Source: Leucogyrophana mollusca (lineage: Eukaryota; Basidiomycota; Agaricomycetes; Boletales). Taken from it: a DNA stretch of 40,507 bases. Both the position numbers and the translations under genes were made by a program. This document shows, in pieces, positions 22,901 through 35,252 of the stretch. Below the pieces are notes generated by a model, which made no database searches, had not been told where the DNA came from, and was given only the letters and a program-made list of their open reading frames with translations. Every line of letters starts with the position of its first letter. Positions within the stretch are counted from its first letter, which is position 1. The DNA lies in assembly GCA_021014945.1 (NCBI GenBank), contig MU266574.1:1-40507 (forward strand), written 5' to 3'.

Positions 22901-25197
22901 CCTGAGCCTGATGCGGATGAGGGCGATGCAGAGGGTGCTGGTGCTGGTGCTGGTGGGGGCAAGTCAGCAAAAGCCAAGCGGGACAAATACAAGGGAGGTT
23001 TGGTGTTCGAGCCTAAACGTGGGTTGTGGGACAAGTATATCTTGGTCATGGATTTCAACTCGCTCTATCCGAGTATCATACAAGAGTACAATATCGACTT
23101 CACTACTGTCGAGCGACCACCCGAAGAGGCATGATTTCGTCTGTTTATACCGCAGTGAGCTAACACGAACTATTCTGCAGGAGGTTGATGACAAGATCCC
23201 TGAACCACCTCCGCCAGAGGTCCCGCAAGGTGTTCTCCCCCGATTGATCGCTACTCTTGTCAGCAGACGTCGGCAGGTTAAATCGCTGATGAAAGATCGG
23301 TCTGTCTCGCATGCCAAGTTACTGCAGGTGCGCTCGTTTGTAAACGCCCGCTGCTAGGAGCCGTAGTCTGAGTCATTGACATTGATCTAGTATGACATCA
23401 AACAACAAGCACTCAAGCTGACGGCGAACAGTATGTATGGGTGTCTCGGTTTCGAGTACTCGCGATTCTACGCACGACCACTTGCTGCTCTTACAACGTT
23501 CAAGGGTCGAGAAATCCTCACCCATACAAGAGAACTAGCCGAACACATGTCTCTAGATGTGAGCTCTCACATGCGCGAAAAACCACTGAAGCTAATGTCA
23601 TGAAAGGTCGTATACGGTGACACCGACTCTGTCTTTGTCAACTCCAATGTTACAGAGCTCTCTGAGGCCCTTAAGATCTCTGCCGACTTCAAAAAGGCTG
23701 TCAATGATCGTTACAAACTTCTTGAGATCGATCTCGACGGGGTCTTTGCGCGCTTGCTACTGCTACAGAAGAAGAAATACGCTGCCATCAAGGTAGAGGA
23801 CGGGACGCGGACGTCTACGGAGGTCAAAGGCTTGGACATGAAGCGGAGAGAGTATTGCGCTCTGTCCAAGAATGTCTCTCAGTAAGCGCGCAAAGCAAAA
23901 TTCTATCGACTTATCACGAGACTGAGCTCTCAATAGATACGTGCTGGAACAGATTCTATCGGGTGAAGCAACCGAGATAGTGGTAGAACGCATCCACGAG
24001 TATCTATTCACCATCGGCGAGAACGTTCGCGGTGGCAAAGTCAAGCTGGACGACTTTATTGTTTACAAGGTAAGTCATTTTTTCCTTATTTTCTTCACAG
24101 AAACCGGTTGACGACACATACCACAGCGGCTTGGAAAAAATCCCGAGGACTATCCAGACGCAAAGAGCCAGCCCCATGTTCAGGTCGCACTACGGTTGAA
24201 GGCAAAGGGCGGCAGTGCTCGTGGAGGCGACGTCATTCCTTACGTATTCTGCATCACTCCAGGCGAAGAAAGCGCGAAGAGCGCACAAGCAGACCGCGCG
24301 AAGCACCCAGACGAATTCAAGAAAGCCGCTCCTGGGGAGTTGACCTTGGACCACGAGCATTACCTGGCCAACCAGGTGCTTCCTCCAATTGAGCGGTTGT
24401 GCGAGCCAATTGAGGGAACAGACAGGGCCCGCCTTGCAGAATGTCTTGGTATGATTCATGGACAACCTTTCGGCACTGGCCAAGCTGATGATTCTCCGCC
24501 TTACAGGACTTGATCCTGGGAGATACCGCACTTCAAACGGAGGGACGGAAGCAGGCTCTGCACTCACATCCCTCGACTCACAAGTGTCAGATGCGGAGCG
24601 ATACCGCGATGCCAGTCCATTCTTAGTGCGGTGTCGAGGATGCCAAGGGGAGATGGCGTTTTCACCGATTTGGGAGAGGGATTCGTCGGTTCTCCTGTCA
24701 TCAGGGCCGACATGCCCTGCATGCAACACACCGATGGGCATCGCGAGCCTTCAGACACAACTCGAAGTTCAGATCCGCGCTTGTGTGGCACGGTATTATG
24801 AGGGTTGGATTGAGTGCGACGATGCAACCTGTGGTAACCGAACGCGTTCAATGGGTGTATACGGTCGGCGATGCGTACAGGAAGGTTGTCGTGGCACCGT
24901 GCGCTTTGAATACGGGGACGCAGAGCTGTATAACCAGCTCAGATACTTCGCGGTACTATTCGATCCGGAGAAGGCGACGAAGGCTGCTCTGGGGGGCGCA
25001 AAATATGGTGAGTTTATACATATGCTCTATCTTGCGATGCATGCCGATACCCTTGGCCTCCAGACGAGGTTGTCGCTCTCACGAAGATGAACGCCGGGTT
25101 CCTCCACACCATGTCGGAAACCGTCGAGAAGTACATCGACCAGTGCGGAAGACGCTGGGTAGATCTTGGTTCATTGTTTTCTGTTATGAAGGTTTGA
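19946..25197 (+). CDS. POL1: DNA polymerase alpha catalytic subunit
   Basis: Extends RNA primers with the primase at replication origins and lagging strands. Exons: 19946-20035, 20086-20284, 20340-21470, 21515-21672, 21742-21919, 21977-22144, 22202-22422, 22490-22734, 22786-23128, 23181-23327, 23391-23558, 23607-23881, 23937-24069, 24127-24448, 24507-25007, 25064-25197; 1470 residues. Seen: an acidic N-terminal region with [10 protein letters not shown] and KDDFVVDD; a Lys/Ser-rich linker; family-B motifs [10 protein letters not shown] (886-895), KLTANSMYG (969-977) and YGDTDS (1019-1024) with both catalytic Asp residues; and two C-terminal zinc modules (Cys1302, 1305, 1329, 1332 and Cys1363, 1368, 1382, 1387), the second serving the B subunit. 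Introns 7-of-16 region and 9-10 (22145-22201, 23129-23180) begin with GC. The gene appears intact. Confidence 0.96.
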
Positions 25198-25304
25198 TGC
25201 GGGCATCCCACGGACTATGATTTCGAGCACATCTAATACCAATAGACACACCGTTGTACCCAATTGCAAACAATGTAATGATATCCAAATAGCTCCGAAA
25301 AGCA

Positions 25305-26195
25305 TCAACTTCGTGGTAGATCACGAACCGTACCGTATTGGCGACGGTGGTAGAGCAATGGCAACGTCCGCAAGGAATCTCCCTCCCCGCCGCTAGCTAA
25401 GTTCTGTGTCTTCTCCACGCGCAGCACCCGCGCAATAAACAGCTCCGAACCCAACCCACTACTGCCCTCAACCTGTTGGACCTCGTCATCATTCTCTTCC
25501 CCTCTCCGCCAGAGCCAGCGCACATTACTCAATGGAATTGACCGTCCAACGACACTGCACGAGAGCGCACCTAGTGCGCCTTCGAGGATAGGAAGGCCCT
25601 CTGCGGATGATGTCCATCCAATGGTCACATCCTCGAAAGGACGGGGATGTAAATCAGGTCGGGAGAAAATCTGTGCGATATGTGGTTGGGAAGCGGATAG
25701 AATGTTGATCACCATATGTGAAGAAGGTGGGAATGATGAGTTGGTGGGGATGGTACCAATGTTGAGTGAGGTAGCCATTCGGGATGGCACACGTAGCGAG
25801 AACGCGACAAGTGGATGTGGGTCGAGCGCGATAGAGGTAAACGACGAAAGCGTCGCGCCATGGAATCCCTTAGAGAGTGGATTTTCCTGGGAATGCACAC
25901 CATTTTGTGTGTCCTGCAGCTCGGAAGCTGGCATTAGCGACGTGACCACAGCAACGGCCTGAGCTGTTTCCCGGAGAAGCTCTCGGAGACTCCGACGAGT
26001 ATCTTCTTCGACACTAATAGTGCCTGTACTATATTCCCGGAGAGCGAGACATGTTTGTCTGGGTACAACGCGTCTGAGTGTCTGCGCAGGCGCGTGAAGC
26101 ATATTTGTGTCTATAATCGCCTCATGGCCGCGATTGGTGGAGGCGTTGTTTGGCGCTGTTAAATACGGAGGTTGCTGACTAATAATATCGGACAT
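25305..26195 (-). CDS. Flavin reductase-like FMN-binding split-barrel protein
   Basis: Single-exon gene, 296 residues, in a window where nearly all others are heavily spliced. Seen: SLRELLRETAQAVAVVTS, then GFHGATLSSFTSIALDPHPLVAFSLRVPSRMA, the block that in flavin reductase-like (DIM6/NTAB-type) proteins contacts FMN; NILSASQPHIAQIFSRPD; GALGALSCSVVG; and a late LLYHRRQYGT close to the C-terminus. Known: the family reduces or binds FMN/FAD, supplying oxygenases or respiratory partners. The second in-frame ATG (26102, residue 32) opens a stretch rich in Arg (TLRRVVPRQTCLALREYSTG) that looks like a mitochondrial presequence, so translation may begin there. Its stop is 107 bases from the convergent POL1 stop. 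Confidence 0.82.
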   Translation of the reverse strand: MSDIISQQPPYLTAPNNASTNRGHEAIIDTNMLHAPAQTLRRVVPRQTCLALREYSTGTISVEEDTRRSLRELLRETAQAVAVVTSLMPASELQDTQNGVHSQENPLSKGFHGATLSSFTSIALDPHPLVAFSLRVPSRMATSLNIGTIPTNSSFPPSSHMVINILSASQPHIAQIFSRPDLHPRPFEDVTIGWTSSAEGLPILEGALGALSCSVVGRSIPLSNVRWLWRRGEENDDEVQQVEGSSGLGSELFIARVLRVEKTQNLASGGEGDSLRTLPLLYHRRQYGTVRDLPRS

Positions 26196-26242
26196 CCCGA
26201 TTCCAATGTGCGTTGAGCTATGCTGTCTAAGGTGGTTATGTA

Positions 26243-28026
26243 CTATTGACCGAATCTATTCCATGCATTTGGCGTCCTCCCCGGATATATAATTTTGATT
26301 GCCCCAGAACGAGTACCGAACGCGATTATTCCTCTAGCCTCAGAGAGAGCGCAGGTCGTTATGTCCTCTATCAACATTGAATAAGACGTGCCGTTTTAGT
26401 ATTGACAAGCGGAGGACACACCTGAAGGCGCACCTCGTAGATCATACGAATGCACTCCCATAATCGCCCGGCCGTCAATATTTGGAATATTCTCTTGGAC
26501 GTGGCCGTTATCGTGTTCGTTCGCGTCATCACCTGCTGGTATGTCTGTCTGTGCACCGATTTCTGATTTGGCTGAGTGAAATGCGACAATCGTGCGGTCG
26601 GTACTGCTTCTTGTGCGCTCGATCCAAACACCACGCCTTCCTTCGGGGCCCAGCGCCCAAGCAGTCGCGAAAGCACCTGCCCTTTCGGGCATGCCAAAAG
26701 ATGCTGGAGTCGCTACCTCCACAGAGTCAAACGGAGGGTGGCTTAATGCAAGCGCCATCGGATGCATAGCGATAAGGGAGAGAGAGATAGCAGGGATCGG
26801 AGCAATGGTGACAGTGAGCGCGTAGTGAAAGAGCCCAGCGAAGAGGTCATATGCGAGGAAAGACAACTTGTAGGTGGCGCTGGGAATATCCAGATTATCG
26901 ACAGGCTGGATGGAAGACAATGAGACGCGGCGGAATGTCACGTTTGCAAAATGATGCGTGAGCACAGGCAGGGCGTGTGTCTGATCTAACTCCTTGTTCG
27001 GGTTCGGGAGAGGATAAAGATCAACAGAACGCGTCCTGAAGCATAGGATATATGGCCCGCAAAAACGAAGTGCCGTGATTCCATTCCACTGGACGACATA
27101 GGTTAGCTGATATTCGATGCGGGTGTGACAAGCTTAGCCCACCAGGTCCTCAAGGTCTTCGGAAGGCGTAGATACGCTAAAGCACTTATTGTTGGTCCAA
27201 TCTATGACATCGATCAATGTGGCCCGCGTGAGCAAGGCTAACTTCGACTGTGGGTTGATGGCTCGAATAATCTTTGGAGACGGCAGGTGAAGCTGGCTTA
27301 GTAATTTGAACGAGGCTCGAACTCCTGCTTGCGCTAGCTTCGGTTGGTGGAGGGGGACGGATAGAATACAAGCCGTTTGACTAGATATTGGATCATATAC
27401 GTTTGATCAGTAGTAGCGATATAGTAGAGGCCAGACCAACATTTCGTCATGGTTGAGTGCCAAAAAGAGCGTAGACTTGCTTGCGTTCAAGGAAGAAACA
27501 CACGACAACCACCCAGATTCTCCCAGCTGGTGAGAAGCGTAGAGTGATAGAGAGGGCTTTGTGTGATCCTCAAATAAGTCCCACATGATGATGAGTCCGC
27601 TGGATTTCACCGTCAACAGATATCGGTCAAGGACAAATGTCAGTGCGAGCAGAGTGATATCTTGAGTGGCATCGGCCTGCTTCAGGATTGTTGCGGGTCC
27701 CCTTGGAAGCAACCACGACTCCTCGGCCCTCAAAGCGTGTATAAGAAGACGCTCTAGTTCTTTGGCGCTGACGTCCTCCAAATCCGACGAAATGTAAGGT
27801 ATTGGCAATCGTGTTCGCATCCAGAGCAGTAGATCAAGCCAGAGGGTCTTCTCGTATGTGACCCGGGATAATGCTTTGCATGTCTGACACGAGGACAAGG
27901 CAGCATCCCAGTCAGCGGACGATCTTGATGATTAGAGAGGAGATTTGCCTTTCGCAGCGAGAGAACGGTTGGGACATCCAGAAAGGTGGCGATGTAGAGA
28001 CAGAGTTCTTCAGGAAGATTCAACAT
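26243..28026 (-). CDS. F-box protein
   Basis: Probable SCF ubiquitin-ligase substrate adaptor. Exons in reading order: 28026-27949, 27883-27437, about 27337-27143, 27088-26422, 26367-26243; about 503 residues. Seen: an F-box at the very N-terminus (LNLPEELCLYIATFLDVP, then TVLSLRK joined to TCKALSRV across the first intron); the rest resembles a degenerate beta-propeller (ILCFRTRSVDLYPLPNP, GIIAFGTRSGAIKIIYPG) of the type common in Agaricomycete F-box proteins. The first intron (27884-27948) begins with GC (GCAAAT). The second intron is uncertain: I place it at 27338-27436, but a coding stretch around 27340-27390 (CILSVPLHQPKLAQAG) suggests an acceptor further upstream. Its stop lies 47 bases before the ATG of the flavin reductase gene. 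Confidence 0.75.
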
Positions 28027-28620
28027 GACACCCCTTATAATGAATGACGCTTCGCTGGACTGGTCCAAGAGATAATCTGAACTTGGTTATGGTTCGAGTG
28101 TAAGGTGTGGGTGCAATCGGTGGCTATTAGCATATTGGCGACAATGTTAACACGCTTCCCAGCTCTGATACCAAAGTTGACGAAAAGCATTGTAGAATGG
28201 AAATCGATGAATAACCGGAGTGAGCTGAACTAGGTACAAAGTCATAACATAGTTTACGTCCGTCTGGGGTGGTTATTTATGCATATACTGTTAGGTGCTC
28301 CCCGACGGCAAGAGTCGCCATCGAGTTGCAAAATTAGTGTTCGTATGCTGTCGAGCAACTGCTTTACCGATGTAGTACTGTAGGCACAAATCCCCACGCC
28401 TATCGCGGGGGAGAAACGTCTGAGGATGATTGGCTAAGAAGCCAGGAGTGTTCGTTCTTTCTCTTGGTCTGACGCGTGTTCTGTCGCGAACTCCTGTCGA
28501 TATTCGAGGGGATATCGGAATCCTCAGAGATGTGGTCCCGCATATTGGACATCCAGCCATCGCCTTTCGTCCTACGAACGATATGATTAAGACGCAATTC
28601 GACGACCGGGACTCTACGAC
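28027..28620. other. Intergenic region between the RTC4-like and F-box genes
   Basis: Both neighbours are on the - strand, so this holds the RTC4-like 3' region and the F-box promoter. Short open frames on both strands at 28290-28600 lack recognisable domains. Nothing else seen. Confidence 0.45.
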
Positions 28621-31600
28621 TTACTCTATGACAGCCTTGTTTCTGCTTTTAGCAGCTAAGAGGGGAAGTTGACGTCCTTTCAGGGCACCTGATGTTCCAG
28701 AAAATCGGCTTTCAGATGTGGATGCTTCAGAAATGCGGGTAGGTGCTGGTCTATCGAGAGGAAAAGGCCTCAATGGGCGCGGTGTGGCCGTGTCTAGATT
28801 GTCTCCTTGGTTAGGCAGTGGCGCTTTTCGCGGCGACGACACCTCGATCTCCAGATCCGAGTCTGATTCAGCCATCCCTTCAACAGGAGAGCTGCGTTTG
28901 CGGCTGGGCGGTCCAGGTTGACTGAGTATTTCAACAACCTCGGCCTCCGAGGTGTTGGGAATATCGGCGTCCCAAGCCCCAGGCGCAACTCTGCGACTGT
29001 GTCCTCTGAATCTAGCACGATTGTCCTTCTCGCTGGCTATCTCCATAGCCAGACCGTTATCGGAATTGGTGGAGATCGCCGTCTTCGAAGCCACCTCCTC
29101 GCCGTCCTCACCACCGTGTCTAGCCCTCCGGGACCTAGCCCGCCAGGTGGGTCGTTTACTAGCAGTGCTGTCGACAGACATGACATCAGTCTCGATCTCG
29201 GTATCGGTCGCAGGGGTAGCACGAGTGGATCTTTGTTTGCCTTTGCGTGGCGGGTGTTCGTATTCACTTGCTTCGGAGGTCTCAACCTCACTTGCAGTTT
29301 GCAGTTTCTCCCTCTTCCTTGCTCTTTCCGCTCGCTGTTCTCTGGCCTGGGCTTTCCTCCCTTCTTGTTCTTTGGCTTTGCGCCTCGATTCCTCTTCTTT
29401 GAACATCTCTTCTTCGATCCTTTCCTCCTGCTCGAGCTCCATCCTCCTGACTCTAGCGCGCTCCATTACAATCTGATCCGCGACACCCATCTCCTCGTCC
29501 TCCCCTTCAGCTCCGGCAACCTTGCCCTCGCTTATTGCTGTGTCCGGGAACATAGCCACGCCATACTGGGCACTCTCGCGCAGTGTTACGAGGGCTTCAT
29601 CCCGATCAATGCAAAGATCCTCCATAATGAGTTCGAGAGCGGCTTCAGGGACGAGGATGCGCTGAATAAATTCGGCAGGAGTGAGCGGTACAATGAGCGA
29701 TGCATCGAAAGACGATGGAGGAAAGAGATTGTAGAGAGTTTGGTGAATGATGACGGAGCCAAGCTCGCCATAGCTGTAAGTTTCCCGTGTGAGCCAGGGC
29801 TGTGAGCACGATGACAAGGGAAGGGGATACGCACTACCCAGGCTGAGTTTTTTCGAAGCTCGCAAACTGGCCTTTGACACCCAGGGCAGCACGACTACCC
29901 TGTTTCTTCACTTCCCTTTTCACATCGTGCCAAAACACACTCCTGCCCCTCGGTCCTTTCTCTTCAAAAAGATGTTCGTAAAGGTCATCCTCATCCCCCT
30001 CGCCGCTCTCGCCACCATCCGAGATGATTGCTTCTAAGGTACCTTTCATACCCTCGACTCTCCTTGGCACCTGCTTGAAGTCAATCTCAGTTGGCCACCC
30101 CTTCTCGACCGCCATGGGTAGGTGATGCGTTTCAAAACGATGACGCTGGCACGCTGATATATACGCCGGGAGCGGCGCCTTGAGCCCACGGGGATTCCGA
30201 GGTCGGGGATCAGGATATGACTTCCGTTGAGCAGTAGCTAGAAGACTCTTCAAAAGCGGTGTAGGATGCGGAGGAAGGATATCATCACAGTAAGGGCAAA
30301 GGGTTGAAGGATCAGCTACGGGGCCCAGCTCGACTGCAAGATTGTGAACGATGAATAATTGAGCAAACATTAAGAGGAACGTACGAGAGTCTTCATTGGC
30401 ATAACCAATGCCATCGGTGTCCAAATATGCGAGCATCCTGGATGCATTGTACCCACAGAGCAAACGGTTAGCGAACAGACGTAACGACAGCCGTTGAAGA
30501 TGTACCCGGGCGCGTTGTCTTTCCTTCTCTTAGCTACCCGCCCTCGTCCACCATCGCTGTCGTCGGATGCTCTCTTCGCCAACCGTGGACTTCGAGCTTG
30601 GGAAGAGGGTATGCGATCGATACTTGCGAGAACCTGGGAACTCAGAGGGAATGGTTTGGGTCGTGTAATTGTGACATCACTCAGATCATTTCCGTCTTGC
30701 GCATGAGCAACAGCGCGCTTCTTTCCCTTGTCTTTGAAAGGGACTTCGGAACGCGACGGTGTAGAAATGGGCGAAAGTGCCGGGAAGGCACTTCCAGTTC
30801 GAGTTAACTCCCTCCGTAAACCCGGGTCGGCGAGGGGAGATGGCAGAGGGAGGCCACGCTCAGGGGACTTGCTTTTTCCTTTCCCTTTTGCATTCTTCTT
30901 TTTCGCGGGTGGAGTCATAGGGAATTCCTGGAGAGTGCGCCGCGAATGGGAGGCAGCAGGTTCATCAGTTTGGCGACTGCTACTCAACTCCTGAGTTATG
31001 CCTTTCGAGCCGCTCTGAAGTGGTGGCGAGATGGCCACGGGGTATTTTTGTGGTCGTGGAGTGGCTTCAGGACTGCCATAACGACTAATCATAGAATTCT
31101 GCGCTTTTAGGGGCCGAGGTTTTGGCCGCGGCCGTGGAGGTGCTTGTACTGGTAGCAGCTTGGACGATTCATCCTTGTGTTGGAAGCCTTGATCCATCCT
31201 GCTCATAGAGCGTGTCGCCCGACCATTCTCTGCCAAGCTCCTAGTAGACGAGGGAGCGGCCTTGGGCGAGCGAGATGGTGAGATTGTAGCTTGCTTACGC
31301 GGTACACGTGTGGAACGACTCTCAGGTCGATTGAAAGCATCAGTAGATCGCGCAGAACCTCCCCTCCGCAACGATCGGGGTTGCGACTGAGGTTTCGTTG
31401 GAGTTGGAGGTAGCGTCAAGTCGTCAGCTATCGGAGGGAAGGGGTCCTGAGAGTCCGTGTCTGGCAAGGAGGACGAAGGCGGGGGGGCTTCCGGCACCGA
31501 GGATTCGCCTAACGCTCTCTTGGTTTTGGTAAAATTAGGGAGCTTCTTTGGTGGAAAGTCAGGGTGGAGGTCATGGAGGGTGCCCCAACAATTAATCTTG

Positions 31601-31983
31601 TTTTCTTCTCCTCCCAGCTTTTCCCTCGCCTTTCCTTTTGTATTTGAAGTGGTATTTCGCAGAGGAGACGCGTCGCCGATTTGAGAACTGTTCTCGTCAA
31701 GCAGTAATTCGTCGTCGCTTTCCGAAAAGGAATCGAGCATGCTATGCTTCATAGACGTAGTCTTGGCGCGTACAGTTTTGCCCTTGAGAGTGCTTCCACC
31801 TGACCTAGCATAAGTCTTCAGGGGAGCCGACCTAGGTAGACCAAATGAATTCCCATGATCGTGAAAGGCTTCCCCCCGGCCGGCCTGGTAAGACGGAGGA
31901 CGCGTCTGCATGCGATGGCCAGTGTCAGAGTGCAAGTCCGTATTCCGCCCTTTCATAGTACTTTGTAGCTTTTCCAGCGTCAT
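28621..31983 (-). CDS. RTC4-like domain protein
   Basis: Exons in reading order 31983-30506, 30437-30385, 30333-29838, 29773-28621; 1059 residues. Seen: a long Ser/Pro/Lys-rich, probably disordered N-terminal half (residues 1-490) with repeated basic patches; a folded centre at about 495-740 with TLCPYCDDILPPHPTP, CQRHRFETHHLP, KGWPTEIDF, a YGELGSVII block and LTPAEFIQRILVPEAALELI; then an acidic/basic Glu-Lys-Arg helical stretch (likely coiled coil) and another disordered tail. Known: the centre matches the RTC4-like domain, named from yeast Rtc4, linked genetically to telomere capping; its biochemical role is unknown. The Cys/His pattern suggests metal binding. The frame is open upstream of 31983 without an ATG. 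Confidence 0.85.
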
Positions 31984-32930
31984 CGTACATCTGCTGCATG
32001 CGAAGAACTGCTTGGTCACTTCTTTGGAAGAATGTCGTTTCGGATCTGTGCGAGGCGTTGTTTGTTGTTGTTGAATTTACAAGCTCATGGCAAACATTTG
32101 CACATAGATGTTAATTGGTCCCGCACGCCCTCTCCTTAAGACTGCCTTCAAGTTGTCGAATACAGTAGTAATACGTACCCAGCTGATCCTCTCCAAAACC
32201 GTCTTTCCAACGAGCATCGCGACTACCATTCGCAATCTGGATCAATATGTCTACATATACTCTCTCCCTGTCAGCATTGAATTCCTGTCAAGCCACTGAT
32301 TCGGCAGCGTCCTGTTTATTACATCAATCTGCCACTGACCAGTTGCCAAACGGGCTAGACAATCTTTGTTCAGCCATGTTACCTGCGGGGCCGTTGTATC
32401 GGCCTTCGTACGATCTGCTGGCTGGCTGCGCTTTATCCTCTGAGAGTTAGGGCTGACAACTCCAGCCCCCCGAGGAACGATTTTCTGGCGGGTTGTCGCC
32501 GGTCGATTCAGGCCTCGGTAGTATAAGGTTGAGTGTGTCGCCTCAATCTGCTACCAAGGTATGTATGTGCTGTAAAGCTCTTTATGATTGGCCAACTGGC
32601 TGCCGCTTTTGGAATTCTCTCGAGTTAACCTTGGCTCAGCGGCACGCCAATTATAAGGTGCCGTATGGGTCAAAGATGAGCAGGGTGTAATGCCGCTGTC
32701 GGGGCCATGTCCGACCGAAGCAGATATCGCCCTTATTATCTGTCTTATGGATCAATGTTCTCGCCCGGTAACCCGAAGAGTATAAAAGCTCTTGGTGCCA
32801 TGAGCTCAAGTGACGTCCAATTCCAAGTCCCCGCTCTTCTGTGGCTTTTGACAACATTTTGTGACTCGTGCATTCGCCACGATACCCGCTTTTTCAAGAG
32901 CTTACAACCAACCGACCGGAAGAAACTGCA
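31984..32930. other. Divergent intergenic region, RTC4-like / MFS
   Basis: No gene is supported in 947 bases between two divergent starts. A TATA box candidate lies at 32781. Scattered short frames (for example 32247-32450 and 32493-32690) have no recognisable domain. Confidence 0.5.
32781..32787 (+). promoter_or_regulatory. TATA box candidate for the MFS gene
   Basis: TATAAAA lies 144 bases before the MFS start codon at 32931, a reasonable distance for a fungal promoter with a 5' leader. It is the best TATA match in this divergent interval; inducible transporters often use one. Confidence 0.45.
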
Positions 32931-35252
32931 ATGTCCCCAAACCCTCACGTCAGTGGTTTCAGCGGCGACGGCCAGATAGACCTAGTCATCAGCCGCGAAT
33001 CAAGCCAGGGCCAAAAGAACACGGAGAAATCATCGCCCTCAACCGTAGTTGAGAATGATCCATTCTATGTGAGGTGCTTGTTCGTCTATGCTCGCATTTG
33101 CACAACCAGTGTCCACAGGTTGATTTTGAAGAAAACGACAATCGTGACCCAGTCAACTTTTCTCACTTCAGAAAATGGACCATCACGATAACCGCTTGCG
33201 CATTCACGGGGATTGTGGGTATGCCACATTTTTGAAACGAGCTGTGAAACACCCAGTTTGTCGCTCATGCCGTCAACGTATCCCCAGCTGCTGCCTCGTC
33301 GTCGTTTACCATGGGATTCGATACGATGATGCGAGACCTGAGTTGCACAGAATTCCAAGCTACAGTTGGGTTGAGTCTGTATACCATTGGATTTGGCGTT
33401 GTCCCTCTGGTCACATCTTCATTCAGCGAAGAGTTCGGTCGACACAGATTATATATTGTCTGCTCGTTTGTTTTCATGCTTTCCGAGGTTGCAGTTGCAC
33501 TGTGGGTCCTCTCCCGTGTATTTAATTGCAACTCTCACAACGTATTCATGGTATTGCAGGGCACAGAATATACAAACCGTGATAATAGCCCGCGCCCTGG
33601 GAGGTGGTTTTGGGTCGACGGGAGCAACACTGGTGGGAGGGACGATCGCTGATATATGGCGGCCTCAACAGTCTGTCAAACTGACTTGTCGTTTCGAAGT
33701 CATCACCTGATTACAAAGACAGACGCGGCCTACCAATGTCGATGTATGCTTTAGCTGCGGTTTCATCCACCGGTCTAGGTCCTGTGATTGCGGGTTGGAT
33801 AGACGCAAATCCCCGCCTTGGGTGGCGCTGGATACAGTGGGTGCACGTAATGTACGCTTCCTTTTGTTTATATCATGCATGTATCTTATGCTCGTTCAGT
33901 TTCACCGCAGCCTACTTCGTTGCCGTGCTTGTATTCATGAAAGAAACTCGCTCGTCTATAATCTTGTCGCGCATAGCCCGTAAAGTACGCAAAGATACTG
34001 GTGACGGTAGGTATCGAGCACGAGCAGAAGACGAAAAACGAAGCTTGTCTACAATGATATATATATCTTGCACGCGTCCTCTCCGTAGGGTCATCCCCTA
34101 TCTCACGGCGGCGTAGTTGCTAACGATAGCCAAAGGTCTTCTTCTCACCGAACCGACCGTCCAGAGTTTCAGCGTGAGCGCCGACCGGTTTCAGGAAGAC
34201 CGTGCCTAACCATTATTTTCAAACAGCTCTGGGTGGGATTCACGTGGGGAGTCCTATTCTGTTTAGTAGAGTAAGTGGCATGCGGAGCTGGTGGCCAACC
34301 CCTAGCTGACGGTCTGTACAGATCTGTTTCGCCCGAACTTCAATCTATCTATGGGTTCGGTGTCGGTGAGACGGGGTCAGCATTCGCCGCATTGACGTAT
34401 GCGCACCCTGTTAATATGACAATATTCCCTCACTGATGATCACCTTGTGATCCAGACTCGGAAGTATACTTGGGTTTATCGCAAATATGTACCAAGAAAC
34501 GTTATACCAGTGGGTTGTCTAAAACTTCAGAGATCTATGAAAAAAATTCACCATTCTGAAGAAAGTACCACGCGCGCAAAGGGCAAGAAGCTCGGCTATA
34601 CCTTGCATGCGCAGCTGCCATACTACTCCCTACTGGAATGTACATATACGCCTGGACAGCATCTCCCAATGTACCTTGGATAGCACCGTTGATTGGTTTA
34701 ACGGTAGGCAGCTCCAATCTCACTCCTACGTGCCGACCCTGAGCAATCCGTAGATTTTTATGTTTTCTGCGTATGTTATCTACCAGGTTGTCTTCATTTA
34801 CCTAGCAGATTGGTATGTTTAGTGCTCGTTCTTAACAAATGCACGACTTAACTTCCGCCATAGTTATGGTCCATTTGCCTCTTCAGCTTTAGCTGGTCAG
34901 AGCCTATTTCGTGAGCAACATCCACCCGCTACGCTTCGAGCTCGACTCACAGCATTGGATGAACTTGCAGGGAATCTTCTGGCGACGGCATTCCCGCTCT
35001 TCACACAGCAGATGTTTGCCCGTCTGACATATCGATGGGCAAACACAATGTTCGCAATCATTGCGACGGCGATGATACCAATCCCATATGTACGTGTTCC
35101 CTGTGCGTCAAGGAATCGTCGGGGAAAATGCTCACTGACCCTAGGTGTTATTCTTGTATGGATCTAAAATACGCGCTCGGAGTAAAGTCTCGCGCATGAT
35201 CTTGGAGGCAGAATCTCAGCAGCCCCCGCCCGAAAAAAAGTCGAAGGCTTGA
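32931..35252 (+). CDS. MFS transporter, DHA1/polyamine-multidrug type
   Basis: Twelve-helix proton antiporter expected in the plasma membrane. Exons: 32931-33068, 33119-33214, 33257-33501, 33560-33670, 33723-33851, 33900-34084, 34136-34173, 34227-34270, 34322-34396, 34456-34509, 34562-34703, 34754-34812, 34864-34910, 34971-35089, 35145-35252; 529 residues. Seen: a polar N-terminus ending in DFEENDNRDPVNFS before the first helix; the loop SFSEEFGRHRLYIV (motif A position); RALGGGFGSTGATLVGG; a long central basic loop (MKETRSSIILSRIARK...GDGRYRARAEDE); and late blocks YGPFASSALAGQS and ATAFPLFTQQMFARLTYRWAN. Known: this order fits fungal DHA1 transporters of the Tpo/Flu1 group. Phase-consistent throughout, so intact; substrate unknown. 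It converges with the next gene at 121 bases. Confidence 0.9.

Noticed and set aside
28918..29805. Long + strand open frames (295 and 174 codons) opposite the RTC4-like gene
   Set aside because: They are the antisense shadow of a Glu/Lys/Arg/Ser-rich coding region; the - strand carries the conserved RTC4-like domain and consistent splicing.
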